Of a stretch of 64,000 bases of DNA, positions 40,994 through 49,004 are shown in pieces; the first letter of the stretch is position 1, and every line of letters begins with the position of its first letter. Where the stretch lies: the NCBI RefSeq assembly GCF_036231945.1, contig NZ_CP109599.1:5855501-5919500 (forward strand). Reading direction: 5' to 3'. This DNA comes from Streptomyces sp. NBC_01429. GTDB taxonomy: Bacteria > Actinomycetota > Actinomycetes > Streptomycetales > Streptomycetaceae. The notes beneath the pieces were generated by a model, which saw nothing but the letters and a program-made list of their open reading frames with translations, ran no database searches and was not told the origin of the DNA. Both the position numbers and the translations under genes were made by a program.

Positions 40994-41833
40994 CTACGCT
41001 CCCGCGCGCTCCGGTTCGCGCGCGGACTTCTCCTCCTGAGCGCCCTCGCGGACGATCTCGCGCGGTTTCGGATCGGCCCCCTCCAGCACGTCCCGCAGAT
41101 GTTTCTCCAGTACGGGAACGACCTCCTCGACCGTCACCTCACGGCCCAGCTCGTACGAGAGCGACGTCACGCCCGCGTCCCGGATCCCGCACGGCACGAT
41201 CCGGTCGAACCAGGTGTTGTCCGGGTTCACGTTCATGGCGAAGCCGTGCATCGTCACACCCTTCGCCACCCGGATACCGATCTGGGCGAGCTTGCGGTCC
41301 TCGCGGCGCTGGCCGGCGTTGGAGGGGGCGTACTCCGGCCCGTTCAGCCGCGGGTCGAACTCCTCGTCCGCCACCCGGGGATCGAAGTCCAGGGTCAGGC
41401 CGCCCACCGCGGGGCGATCCGCCACCGGGTCACCGAGCACCCACACCCCGCTGCGGCCCTCGACCCGGGTGGTCCGAAGACCGAAGTCCGCGACCGTACG
41501 GATCATGGCCTCTTCGAGACGGCGCACATGCGCGACGACATCGACGGGACGCGGCAGCTTGAGGATCGGGTAGCCCACCAGCTGGCCGGGGCCGTGCCAG
41601 GTGATCTTCCCGCCCCGGTCCACATCCACGACCGGGGTGCCGTCCAGCGGGCGCTCACTGTCCACCGTGCGCCGTCCCGCCGTGTAGACGGGAGGGTGTT
41701 CCAGCAGCAGACAGGTGTCCGGGATCTCGTCGGCGAAGCGGGCCGCGTGCACCCGGCGCTGCTCCTGCCATGCCTCCTGGTACTCGACGCGATCCGCGCC
41801 GAACCCCAGGTGGATGTACCGCAGCTCACTCAC
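40994..41833 (-). CDS. lipB: Lipoyl(octanoyl) transferase
   Basis: A 279-residue enzyme transferring octanoate from ACP to lipoyl domains. The motif R-G-G-K-I-T-W-H-G-P-G-Q-L-V-G-Y (about residue 75) carries the binding-site glycines, the catalytic Cys is in I-V-P-C-G-I, and the Lys in the conserved K-G-V-T-M-H-G-F-A near 190. It starts at GTG 41833 behind GAGGGAGG. The C-terminal ~30 residues are charged and variable. It works with lipA next to it. Confidence 0.95.
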   Translation of the reverse strand: MSELRYIHLGFGADRVEYQEAWQEQRRVHAARFADEIPDTCLLLEHPPVYTAGRRTVDSERPLDGTPVVDVDRGGKITWHGPGQLVGYPILKLPRPVDVVAHVRRLEEAMIRTVADFGLRTTRVEGRSGVWVLGDPVADRPAVGGLTLDFDPRVADEEFDPRLNGPEYAPSNAGQRREDRKLAQIGIRVAKGVTMHGFAMNVNPDNTWFDRIVPCGIRDAGVTSLSYELGREVTVEEVVPVLEKHLRDVLEGADPKPREIVREGAQEEKSAREPERAGA

Positions 41834-42115
41834 GCCCGTGCCTCCCTCACCACTTCACCGCGCGCCACAGGCGCCCACGCCACTGTACGGCGGCCCCCGG
41901 CGGTTCGGCCGGGCAGGTGGTCCGGGGCGCTCCCCGCCGGTCCCCGGACCACCCCGGAACAGGTCCGGTCACACCGGGGTCAGTGACGCAAGCGCTCCTC
42001 ACACGATCGGATGAATGTTGGGCAAAGGTGGTGGCCGGAGCGGTCCTGGCTACTAAATTCGCGCCGTTCCATGAGGGCTGCTCCCGGGCCCGGAAGGCAG
42101 GAGACCGTACAGCTG

Positions 42116-43651
42116 ATGTCGGACCGACCTCCGCAGCGCATTCCCAACCGCCAGCTCGCCTCGCTCATCTCAGAAGCCGGATTCTCCAACGCGGGGCTCG
42201 CCCGGCGGGTGGACCAGCTCGGCCTGGAGCACGGCCTCGACCTGCGGTACGACAAGACGTCGGTGACGCGCTGGCTGCGCGGGCAGCAGCCACGCGGCAC
42301 CACGCCCGCACTGATCGCCGAGGTCTTCACCCGCCGGCTCGGCCGCCGGCTCTCCGCCCAGGACCTGGGGCTCGACGCGTGCGCCCCCGTCTACGCGGGG
42401 CTCGAATTCGCCTCCAGCCCGGAGGAGGCCGTCGACATCGTCGGCGGCCTGTGGCGCAAGGACTCCGGCAGCCACAGCGAACTGCGCAAGATCGCGTTCA
42501 CTCCGGCCGGACTGGTCGTGCCCAGCCGCGACTGGCTCATCGGCCGCCCCGACGAACGGGTCGGCCACCCGGGACCGTCCGCAGCGCGCACCGGCGTCCG
42601 GGTGCCCGCCCAGGGGCGGTCGACGGCGGGCGCGGGCCCCGGCCACCCGGCGGTCCGTACGGCCGCGGCGGGGACGGCGGGCCCCGCGCCCCACCTCTCT
42701 GCCGCGCTCCCCGCCGTCCCCAGACAGCGCACCGAACGCGCCGCCGGCCAGAAGGTCACCTCCGGCGACATCGACGCCCTGCGCTCGGTCGGCGACCTCT
42801 TCCGCACCCTCGACCAGGCGTACGGCGGCGGCCACGCCCGGCAGGCCCTCATCCGCTACCTGGAGCACGAGGCCGAACCCATGCTGCGCGGCACGTACGG
42901 CGAGACCACCGGGCGCAGACTCTTCGCCGCCGCCGCCGATCTGACCCGGCTGGCCGGCTGGACCTCGTACGACATCGCCGCGCACGGCCTCGCCCAGCGC
43001 TACTTCGTCCAGGCCCTGCGGCTCTCACAGGCCGCCGGAGACCGCGCGTACGGCTCGTACGTCCTGATCACCATGAGCCGCCAGGCCGTCTACCTCGGCC
43101 ACGGCCGCGAGGCCGTCCAGCTGGCCCGCGTCGCCCAGCAGGGCATCGGCGCGTCCGCGCCCCCGGTCGTCCAGGCGCTGCTGCACTCGGCGGAGGCGCG
43201 CGGCCACGGGGTGCTCACCGACGCGCGCGCCTGCACATCGGCGCTCGTACGGGCCGAACGCGCCCTGGAGGCGGCGCGGCCGGGCGACGACGTACCGCAC
43301 TGGGCGCGCTTCTTCGACGAGGCGCAGCTCGCGGACGAGTTCGGGCACTGCCACCGCGACCTCCAGCAGTACCGCAGCTGCGTCCAGCACGCCGAACGCT
43401 CCCTCCGGCTGCGCGCCACCGCGTTCGCGCGCAGCCGCCTCTTCTGCCGCGTCGTGCTCGCCTGCGGTCGGCTGGGCCTCGGCGAGCTGGACCAGGCGTG
43501 CCTGCTGGGCGCGGAGGCGGCGCAGCAGGCCACGGAGATGCGGTCGGCGCGGGCGGTCGAGTACGTACGCGACTTCGAACGGCGGCTGGAGCCGTACCGG
43601 AACGCGGCGGCCGTACGGACCTACCGCGACCGGGTCGCGGCCATCGGCTGA
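42116..43651 (+). CDS. HTH/TPR transcriptional regulator (NsdA-like)
   Basis: A 511-residue protein with a short XRE-like HTH at the N-terminus (N-A-G-L-A-R-R-V-D-Q-L-G, then T-S-V-T-R-W-L-R-G-Q-Q-P), a Gly/Pro/Ala-rich linker (about 150-215) and ~280 residues of TPR-like helical repeats. This layout matches the NsdA family of Streptomyces developmental or antibiotic repressors. The ATG at 42116 is preferred over upstream ATGs because the HTH homology begins there. Confidence 0.8.
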   Translation: MSDRPPQRIPNRQLASLISEAGFSNAGLARRVDQLGLEHGLDLRYDKTSVTRWLRGQQPRGTTPALIAEVFTRRLGRRLSAQDLGLDACAPVYAGLEFASSPEEAVDIVGGLWRKDSGSHSELRKIAFTPAGLVVPSRDWLIGRPDERVGHPGPSAARTGVRVPAQGRSTAGAGPGHPAVRTAAAGTAGPAPHLSAALPAVPRQRTERAAGQKVTSGDIDALRSVGDLFRTLDQAYGGGHARQALIRYLEHEAEPMLRGTYGETTGRRLFAAAADLTRLAGWTSYDIAAHGLAQRYFVQALRLSQAAGDRAYGSYVLITMSRQAVYLGHGREAVQLARVAQQGIGASAPPVVQALLHSAEARGHGVLTDARACTSALVRAERALEAARPGDDVPHWARFFDEAQLADEFGHCHRDLQQYRSCVQHAERSLRLRATAFARSRLFCRVVLACGRLGLGELDQACLLGAEAAQQATEMRSARAVEYVRDFERRLEPYRNAAAVRTYRDRVAAIG

Positions 43652-43662
43652 CCGGAGTTGAG

Positions 43663-43704
43663 CCGGTCCCGTCCGGGGGAGGTGGACGCCCCGGGCGGGA
43701 CCGG
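43663..43704. terminator. Hairpin between the TPR regulator and the FAD oxidoreductase
   Basis: CCGGTCCCGTCCGGGG pairs with CCCCGGGCGGGACCGG with one bulge, in the 78-bp gap between convergent genes. Confidence 0.65.
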
Positions 43705-43729
43705 AGTCGTGGTCGCGCCACGGCCCGTG

Positions 43730-45061
43730 TTACGCCACGGCCGTCAGCGGCATCGGCTCCCGCGCCGGTCCCACGCCCAGGTCGCGCAGGATCGCGTGGG
43801 CGGCGCGGCGGCCCGAGAACAGCGCGCCCTGGACCGTGTTGGTGTCCCGGTGGTCGCCGCACACGTACAGCCCGGACAGCAGCCGCACCGGACGGCGCAG
43901 GTCGTGCGGCGGCGACATGGCGGGCACCGCCTCCGGGTCGTGATGGACCGCCAGCAGCTCCCACTCGTCCGTCGGCGTCCCGTACAGCCGCGCGAGATGC
44001 GCGCGCACCGCACGGTCCAACTCGGCGGCCGGGCCGGGCGGCCCGAGCACCGTCGACGAGATCAGCACCCTGCCCCCGGGCGCGCGCGAGGGATCGACCG
44101 CGCTCATCACGGCGGTGTGCGCGACCGGTCCGCCGCGGTCCGCGTCCAGCAGCAGCGCGGGATCCGCCAACGGGGCGGTGGGCGCGGTGTGGTGGAGCAC
44201 CGTCACGGCGTGGAAGTCCGGCACGCGCAACCCGGGCAGCAACTCGGCGGCGGCCCGCGCGCCGGTCGCCACGACGAGCGAACGGCAGCCGATCTCGCCG
44301 TGCTCCTTGGTCGTGACGTTGTTGATCGACGTGTCCGTCACGCAGACCCCCGTACGGACCGTGCCCTCCGGCAGCGTCCGCGCCAGCAGCCGCGGCAGCG
44401 TCGCTGCGCCGCCCGCCGTGACGCACAGCCTGCCGCGCGCGAACGCCCGCAGCGTGAGGTCCGCGCACCGGCTCGACGTACGCAGATCCGGGTCGCACAG
44501 CAGCGCGGACAGCAGCGGACGGACGAAGCTGTTGACCGTACGCGCGGGCAGCCCCCGCGCGGACAGGGCCTCCAGCGCGGTACGTTCCGGCCGGGCCAGC
44601 AGCCGGTCCGTCGGCGTCGCCGCGAGGCGGCCGAGGGCCGCGATCAGCCGGGCCTGGTCGAGCGCCCCGCCGAGCGGGGGGCGGGGGGCGCTCGCCAGGG
44701 CGCGCGCCACGGTCAGTGCGCTCCGTGCGCTCCCGACGGCGCCTGTGCGGTAGTTGCGGCCGTCACTGTGCACGAGGACGCCCGGCGAGAACATCCGGAC
44801 GGCGGCGGCCTCCAGCCCCGGAGTGCGCAGCAGTTCCGGATACGAGGTGGTGAGCAGCCGCCCGCCCCGGTCGAGCCGGAAGCCGTCCACTTCGTCGGTG
44901 GCCATGCGGCCGCCGACGTGCGGGGCGGCCTCCAGGACCGAGACGGTGACGCCCGCGCTGGTCAGATGATGAGCGGCGGACAGCCCCGCGATGCCCGCTC
45001 CGATGATGACGACGTCCGCGTTGTGCGCGTATGGCGCGCTGGTGATGCCGGTGCTGAGCAC
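43730..45061 (-). CDS. FAD-dependent amine oxidase/protoporphyrinogen oxidase-like protein
   Basis: A 443-residue flavoprotein. The N-terminal dinucleotide-binding motif is V-V-I-I-G-A-G-I-A-G-L-S-A-A with E at the end of β2 (V-L-E-A-A), then G-G-R-M in the position typical of NAD(P)/FAD amine oxidases and phytoene desaturases. A C-terminal G-D-H...G-A-L-F-S-G motif completes the FAD site. The GTG at 45061 behind GAGGAGGGG is clear. The substrate is unknown. A 0.77-kb gap with tandem repeats precedes it. Confidence 0.85.
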   Translation of the reverse strand: MLSTGITSAPYAHNADVVIIGAGIAGLSAAHHLTSAGVTVSVLEAAPHVGGRMATDEVDGFRLDRGGRLLTTSYPELLRTPGLEAAAVRMFSPGVLVHSDGRNYRTGAVGSARSALTVARALASAPRPPLGGALDQARLIAALGRLAATPTDRLLARPERTALEALSARGLPARTVNSFVRPLLSALLCDPDLRTSSRCADLTLRAFARGRLCVTAGGAATLPRLLARTLPEGTVRTGVCVTDTSINNVTTKEHGEIGCRSLVVATGARAAAELLPGLRVPDFHAVTVLHHTAPTAPLADPALLLDADRGGPVAHTAVMSAVDPSRAPGGRVLISSTVLGPPGPAAELDRAVRAHLARLYGTPTDEWELLAVHHDPEAVPAMSPPHDLRRPVRLLSGLYVCGDHRDTNTVQGALFSGRRAAHAILRDLGVGPAREPMPLTAVA

Positions 45062-45834
45062 GTGCCCCTCCTCGAGGTTGGCGCGGCTGGTGAGGCGGCG
45101 GGCGAGGGCGGATGCCCGCACCGGGCCCCTGGAACGCCCGAGTCCACGCCGAGACTAGGGAGGGAAGGGGGCGGTCGCGGACGCGCGCGGGAGGGGTCAC
45201 CGATGCATGGGGGGTGCGTGGCCGCCTGGCGGCGGCGGGGTGCGGCGGGGTGGGGGTGCGCGGTGCGTTGGTGGTGCGGGGGCCGGGGCACTCCGGAGGC
45301 GCATGTCCGGACGGCATGCTGTGCTTTTCCGGGGGACACCCCCGGCCCCCCTCCCGCCGGTGGGCCCAGCACCCCGCACCGCTGATGGGAATGGGGCGGG
45401 CGGGTGCGGGCCGGTGGGCGGCCCCCACGTCTGTGGCGGCCGGGGAAGGGGGGCCCGCAGGGGGTGCGTCCGGGACAATAAAGCGTGATTTGTGGCGCAC
45501 ACGACCCGCAGGGAAATCACCGGCCCGCACGCGCCGTAAATCATGCCGTCCCGGATGTACCCCCGGAGGGACACCCGGCCACCACCCGCACGCAACCACC
45601 GGCCCCCGCCAACACCGCACTGCACCCCGCCGTCACAAGACGGCCCCGCCGTCCCGGATGTACCCCCGGAGGGACACCCGGCCACCACCCGCACGCAACC
45701 ACCGGCCCCCGCCAACACCGCACCGCACCCCGCCGTCACAAGACGGCCCCGCCGTCCCGGAGGGACACCCGGCCACCACCCGCACACGACCACCGGGCCG
45801 AGCCAACAACGCACCCCCCAGCCCGCACCCGCCG
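45062..45834. other. 0.77-kb gene-free region with a conserved-looking AT-richer block
   Basis: Both strands show only biased shadow ORFs. Near 45471-45548 the composition changes: GGGACAATAAAGCGTGATTT and an inverted-repeat-rich stretch up to TAAATCAT are less GC-rich than the surroundings and could be promoter or small RNA. From 45548 the tandem repeats start. The FAD gene promoter must lie somewhere in 45062-45540. Confidence 0.5.
45548..45815. repeat. 103-bp tandem repeats (about 2.6 copies)
   Basis: Unit 1 (45548-45650) and unit 2 (45651-45753) are nearly identical, differing by one base, and unit 3 from 45754 is partial with a 12-bp deletion and divergence. Each unit has inner palindromes (CCGTCACAAGACGG and a CCGG-flanked stem). 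They lie beyond the stop of the epimerase gene and are not protein-coding in any consistent frame. Confidence 0.85.
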
Positions 45835-46722
45835 CTACGCGGCGGCCCGCACCGCCTCGGCCACCGTCGGGAACGCGAACGTGAAGCCCGATTCCAGCAG
45901 CCGCGTCGGCAGGACGCGCTGGCTGCCGAGGACGTCCTCCGCGAGGTCGCCCAGGACCAGGCGCAGCGCGGCCGCCGGGACCGGGAAGAGGGCCGGGCGG
46001 TGGAGGACCTGGCTCATGGCGGCGGTGACCTCGCGGTTGGTGACCGGGTGCGGGGCCGTGAGGTTGACCGGGCCCTCCAGCGCGTCCGTGTCGATGAGGT
46101 GGCGCAGCGCGGCGACCTCGTCGTGGAGGGCGATGAAGCTCCAGTACTGGTGGCCGTCGCCGAGCCGGCCGCCGAGGCCCGCGCGGAACAGCGGGAAGAG
46201 GCGGCCCCAGGCGCCGCCCTTGGCCGCGACGACCAGGCCGGTGCGGGCGAAGACCGTGCGGACGCCCGCCTCCTCGGCCGCCAGCGCGGCTTCCTCCCAC
46301 TCGACGCACAGGGCGGGCAGGAACCCGTCGCCGGGGGGCGCGCTCTCGTCGACCTTCCGGTCTCCGGTGTAGCCGTAGAAGCCGATCGCGGAGCCGGAGA
46401 CCAGCACCCGGGGCGGGGCGTCCAGTGAGGCGATGGCCTCGGCGAGGGTGGCGGTGCCGAGGACCCGGCTGTCGCGGATCTCCTTCTTGTACGCCTCGCT
46501 CCAGCGCCGGCCGGCGATGCCCGCGCCGGCGAGGTGGACGACGGCGTCGGTGCCGTTGAGGGCGCGTGCGTCGATGTGCTGCCGTTCGGGGTCCCAGGTG
46601 ACCTCGTCGGCCGCTCGGGCGGGGCGGCGCACCAGGCGGATCACCTCGTGGCCGTCCGTGCGCAGGGAGCGTACAAGTGCCGTACCGATGAGCCCGGTGG
46701 AACCGGTGACCGCGATCCTCAT
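45835..46722 (-). CDS. TIGR01777-family NAD-dependent epimerase
   Basis: A 295-residue SDR-like protein of the TIGR01777 (YfcH/SulA-like) family: Rossmann motif V-T-G-S-T-G-L-I-G-T-A-L, then H-L-A-G-A-G-I-A near residue 70, W-S-E-A-Y-K-K-E-I, S-G-S-A-I-G-F-Y-G, and a C-terminal L-L-E-S-G-F-T-F. An upstream ATG at 46731 behind GGAGAGG would add M-E-P. It is divergent from the acetyltransferase at 46767. The physiological role of the family is unclear. Confidence 0.9.
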   Translation of the reverse strand: MRIAVTGSTGLIGTALVRSLRTDGHEVIRLVRRPARAADEVTWDPERQHIDARALNGTDAVVHLAGAGIAGRRWSEAYKKEIRDSRVLGTATLAEAIASLDAPPRVLVSGSAIGFYGYTGDRKVDESAPPGDGFLPALCVEWEEAALAAEEAGVRTVFARTGLVVAAKGGAWGRLFPLFRAGLGGRLGDGHQYWSFIALHDEVAALRHLIDTDALEGPVNLTAPHPVTNREVTAAMSQVLHRPALFPVPAAALRLVLGDLAEDVLGSQRVLPTRLLESGFTFAFPTVAEAVRAAA

Positions 46723-46766
46723 GGGTTCCATCCTGCCTCTCCGGAGCCACATGGCACAGTTGCGCC

Positions 46767-47276
46767 ATGGCTGTCCCGCAGATTCGCCCCGCGACCCACG
46801 CCGACGACGACGCGCTGAACCTGCTCGACCGGGCCTCCTGGTCGCCGCTGCACGCGGTGACCCCCAGGCCGGCCCCGCCGTTCGGGCCCTTCTTCGACGC
46901 GCTGCATCCGGTGGAGGAGTTCCTGGTGGCGGAGGCGGGGACGGGCGGGCAGGAGGACGTCATCGCCGGGTACATCCGGATCACCCGGCCCACGCCGCTC
47001 GCCAGCAACGCGCACGTACGGCAGATACAGGGCCTGGTCGTCCACGACCGGGCGCGCGGCCGGGGCGTGGGGCGTGCCCTGCTGCGTGCCGCGGCGCTGC
47101 ACGCGCGCAACCAGGGCGCGCGGCGGCTGACGCTGCGGGTGCTGGGGCACAACGCCGCCGCGCGCGGCCTGTACGCGTCGGAGGGCTTCGTCGTCGAGGG
47201 GGTCCTGCCCGGCGAGTTCCTGCTGGAGGGCGTCTATGTGGACGATGTGCTCATGGCCCTGCCGCTGACCTCCTGA
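46767..47276 (+). CDS. GNAT-family N-acetyltransferase
   Basis: A 169-residue acetyltransferase: I-R-P-A-T-H-A-D-D at the N-terminus, G-Y-I-R-I in strand β4, the acetyl-CoA loop V-H-D-R-A-R-G-R-G-V-G-R-A-L-L near residue 95, and L-R-V-L-G-H-N-A-A-A-R-G-L-Y near 130, followed by the typical F-V-V-E-G. Divergent from the epimerase (44 bp). Acetylates an amine; the substrate is unknown. Confidence 0.9.
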   Translation: MAVPQIRPATHADDDALNLLDRASWSPLHAVTPRPAPPFGPFFDALHPVEEFLVAEAGTGGQEDVIAGYIRITRPTPLASNAHVRQIQGLVVHDRARGRGVGRALLRAAALHARNQGARRLTLRVLGHNAAARGLYASEGFVVEGVLPGEFLLEGVYVDDVLMALPLTS

Positions 47277-47304
47277 CCGGGGGCCGGGACGGGGCCTCGG
47301 TACC

Positions 47305-47826
47305 TCACTGCGGGCCGAAGCGCTCCGACAGCCGGGGGAACCGCTCCGCCAGCGCCGCCTCGTTCTCGAAGTCCAGCGGCGTGCCCGTCGGCTCGGCGGG
47401 CTGCGCCGCGATGCCCAGGGCGGGGGCCACCACGCCCGTCAGCTGCTCGTACGCCTCGTCCGCCGCGTAGCCCAGCTCCTCGCCGTCCCCGTCGACGCGT
47501 TCGTCGAAGTCGTCCAGCAGCTCCGCGAGGCTGTCCGGGTCGTGCACCGCGCCCTCGAAGATCTCGCGGCCCTGCCCGATGAGCCAGCAGCGGAAGTAGT
47601 CGAAGGCGTCGTCGCTCGCGCCGTCGAGCAGGACGGCCGCAGCGCCCCACAGGTCCCAGTGGTACGCGCGGTTGTAGCGGGACTCGAAGTGGCGCGCGAA
47701 GTCCAGTACGGAGTCGGGGTCGAGCTGGAGCAGCCGCTCGACCAGTAGATCGGCATGGTCCTCGGGGTCGCCGTCGGCGGCCTCGCGGGTCGTGTCGATG
47801 ATCTCCCAGAACTCCGTCTCGTCCAT
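47305..47826 (-). CDS. DUF4240 protein
   Basis: A 173-residue acidic protein starting D-E-T-E-F-W-E-I-I-D, the DUF4240 signature, with F-D-Y-F-R-C-W-L-I-G-Q-G and Y-E-Q-L-T-G. The family is widespread and uncharacterised. A GTG at 47829 would add one residue. It is downstream of the WYL regulator on the same strand and convergent with the acetyltransferase. Confidence 0.9.
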   Translation of the reverse strand: MDETEFWEIIDTTREAADGDPEDHADLLVERLLQLDPDSVLDFARHFESRYNRAYHWDLWGAAAVLLDGASDDAFDYFRCWLIGQGREIFEGAVHDPDSLAELLDDFDERVDGDGEELGYAADEAYEQLTGVVAPALGIAAQPAEPTGTPLDFENEAALAERFPRLSERFGPQ

Positions 47827-47912
47827 CACGGGTCAAGCATCCTGCTTGCGGGAGGGCCGCGCACGCGGAGCCGCCGTTTCGTAGCGTTATGTTCGGCTCC
47901 GGTGCCACCCGT

Positions 47913-48878
47913 TCAGCCGTACAGCGTCCGCATCCGGTCGGCCGTCGCCGCGAAACGGGCGCGCAGCGAGGCCGGTTCCAGGACCTCGGCCTCCGGGCCC
48001 AGCGCGAGCAGCTGCTCGTATGCGACGTCCAGCGACTCCACCGGCAGGACCACCGTGAGCATCTCCGTCCCGTCCGTTCCGGCCGCCGCCTCGATCGCCT
48101 CCCGCGCCGCCGCCCGGTCCGTGACGTGCGGCAGCCTGCGGACGCCCTCGGGGGAGAGCCGTACGAGGACCTGGGTGCGCAGCAGCGAGCGGGCGAACTC
48201 GGTGGCCCGTTCCTCCCAGAACGCGGGGAGGTCGAAGGACTCATCTCTGGCAAAACGTTCCTGCAAGATCTCCGCGCCCGTGAACCGGTCGATCCGGTAG
48301 ACCCGGAAGGTCTCCTCGACACCGGCGCACAGGTACCAGACGCCCGCCTTGAGGACCAGACCGTACGGGGCCAGCTCCCGCTCCACCTCGGCGCCCCGGC
48401 GCGGATAGCGCGCGTGGAGCAGCCGGTCGGCCCAGACGGCCTCGGCGACCAGCGGCAGCAGCTCCGGGGTCCTGGGCTCGTGGTACCAGCCGGGCGCGTC
48501 CAGATGGAAGCGCTGCGCCGCCGAGTCCGGCGCGTCGCGCAGCGACGGCAGCAGCGCAGCCGACACCTTCAGCCGGGCCGCCGACGACACGTCGTCGAGC
48601 CCCATCTCGCGCAGCGCGCCCGGCACCCCGGACAGGAACAGCGCCTCGGCCTCGCCGCGCGCGAGCCCCGTCAGCCGGGTGCGGTAGCCGCCCACGAGCC
48701 GGTAGCCGCCGGTCCTGCCCCGGTCGGCGTAGACCGGTACCCCGGCCTCGGAGAGAGCTTGGGCGTCCCGGGTGATGGTCCGCTCGGAGACGTCGAGTTC
48801 ACGGGCCAGTTGGCCCGCGGTCATGGAGGGTCTGGACTGGAGCAGAAGCACCATTTTGATCAGCCGGGCAGCACGCAT
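47913..48878 (-). CDS. WYL-domain transcriptional regulator (YafY/DeoR type)
   Basis: A 321-residue regulator. The N-terminal HTH (A-G-Q-L-A-R-E-L-D-V-S-E-R-T-I-T-R-D) is of HTH_11/DeoR type, the WYL domain at about 150-210 shows V-W-Y-L-C-A-G near 180 and F-R-V-Y-R-I-D-R-F, and a WCX extension ends the protein. WYL domains bind oligonucleotides or other ligands. A terminator lies just upstream, ending the aceE transcript. Confidence 0.92.
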   Translation of the reverse strand: MRAARLIKMVLLLQSRPSMTAGQLARELDVSERTITRDAQALSEAGVPVYADRGRTGGYRLVGGYRTRLTGLARGEAEALFLSGVPGALREMGLDDVSSAARLKVSAALLPSLRDAPDSAAQRFHLDAPGWYHEPRTPELLPLVAEAVWADRLLHARYPRRGAEVERELAPYGLVLKAGVWYLCAGVEETFRVYRIDRFTGAEILQERFARDESFDLPAFWEERATEFARSLLRTQVLVRLSPEGVRRLPHVTDRAAAREAIEAAAGTDGTEMLTVVLPVESLDVAYEQLLALGPEAEVLEPASLRARFAATADRMRTLYG

Positions 48879-48890
48879 GACTCCATGATG

Positions 48891-48927
48891 CAGGGAGCCC
48901 CTGTCACTGGGTGACAGGGGCTCCCTG
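48891..48927 (-). terminator. Hairpin terminator downstream of aceE
   Basis: CAGGGAGCCCCTGTCAC and GTGACAGGGGCTCCCTG form a near-perfect 16-17-bp stem. It lies between the aceE stop (49005) and the WYL start (48878), both leftward. Confidence 0.8.
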
Positions 48928-49004
48928 AGCTGGTATAGGGGCCGCGGTGGGGTCCGAAGGTCAGGAGGGACCCGTGGGACGGCCCCCGCGGGGCCCCGGC
49001 ACGG

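Noticed and set aside
45548..45815. CRISPR array
   Set aside because: The 103-bp units are directly adjacent with no spacers, are few, and no cas genes are near.
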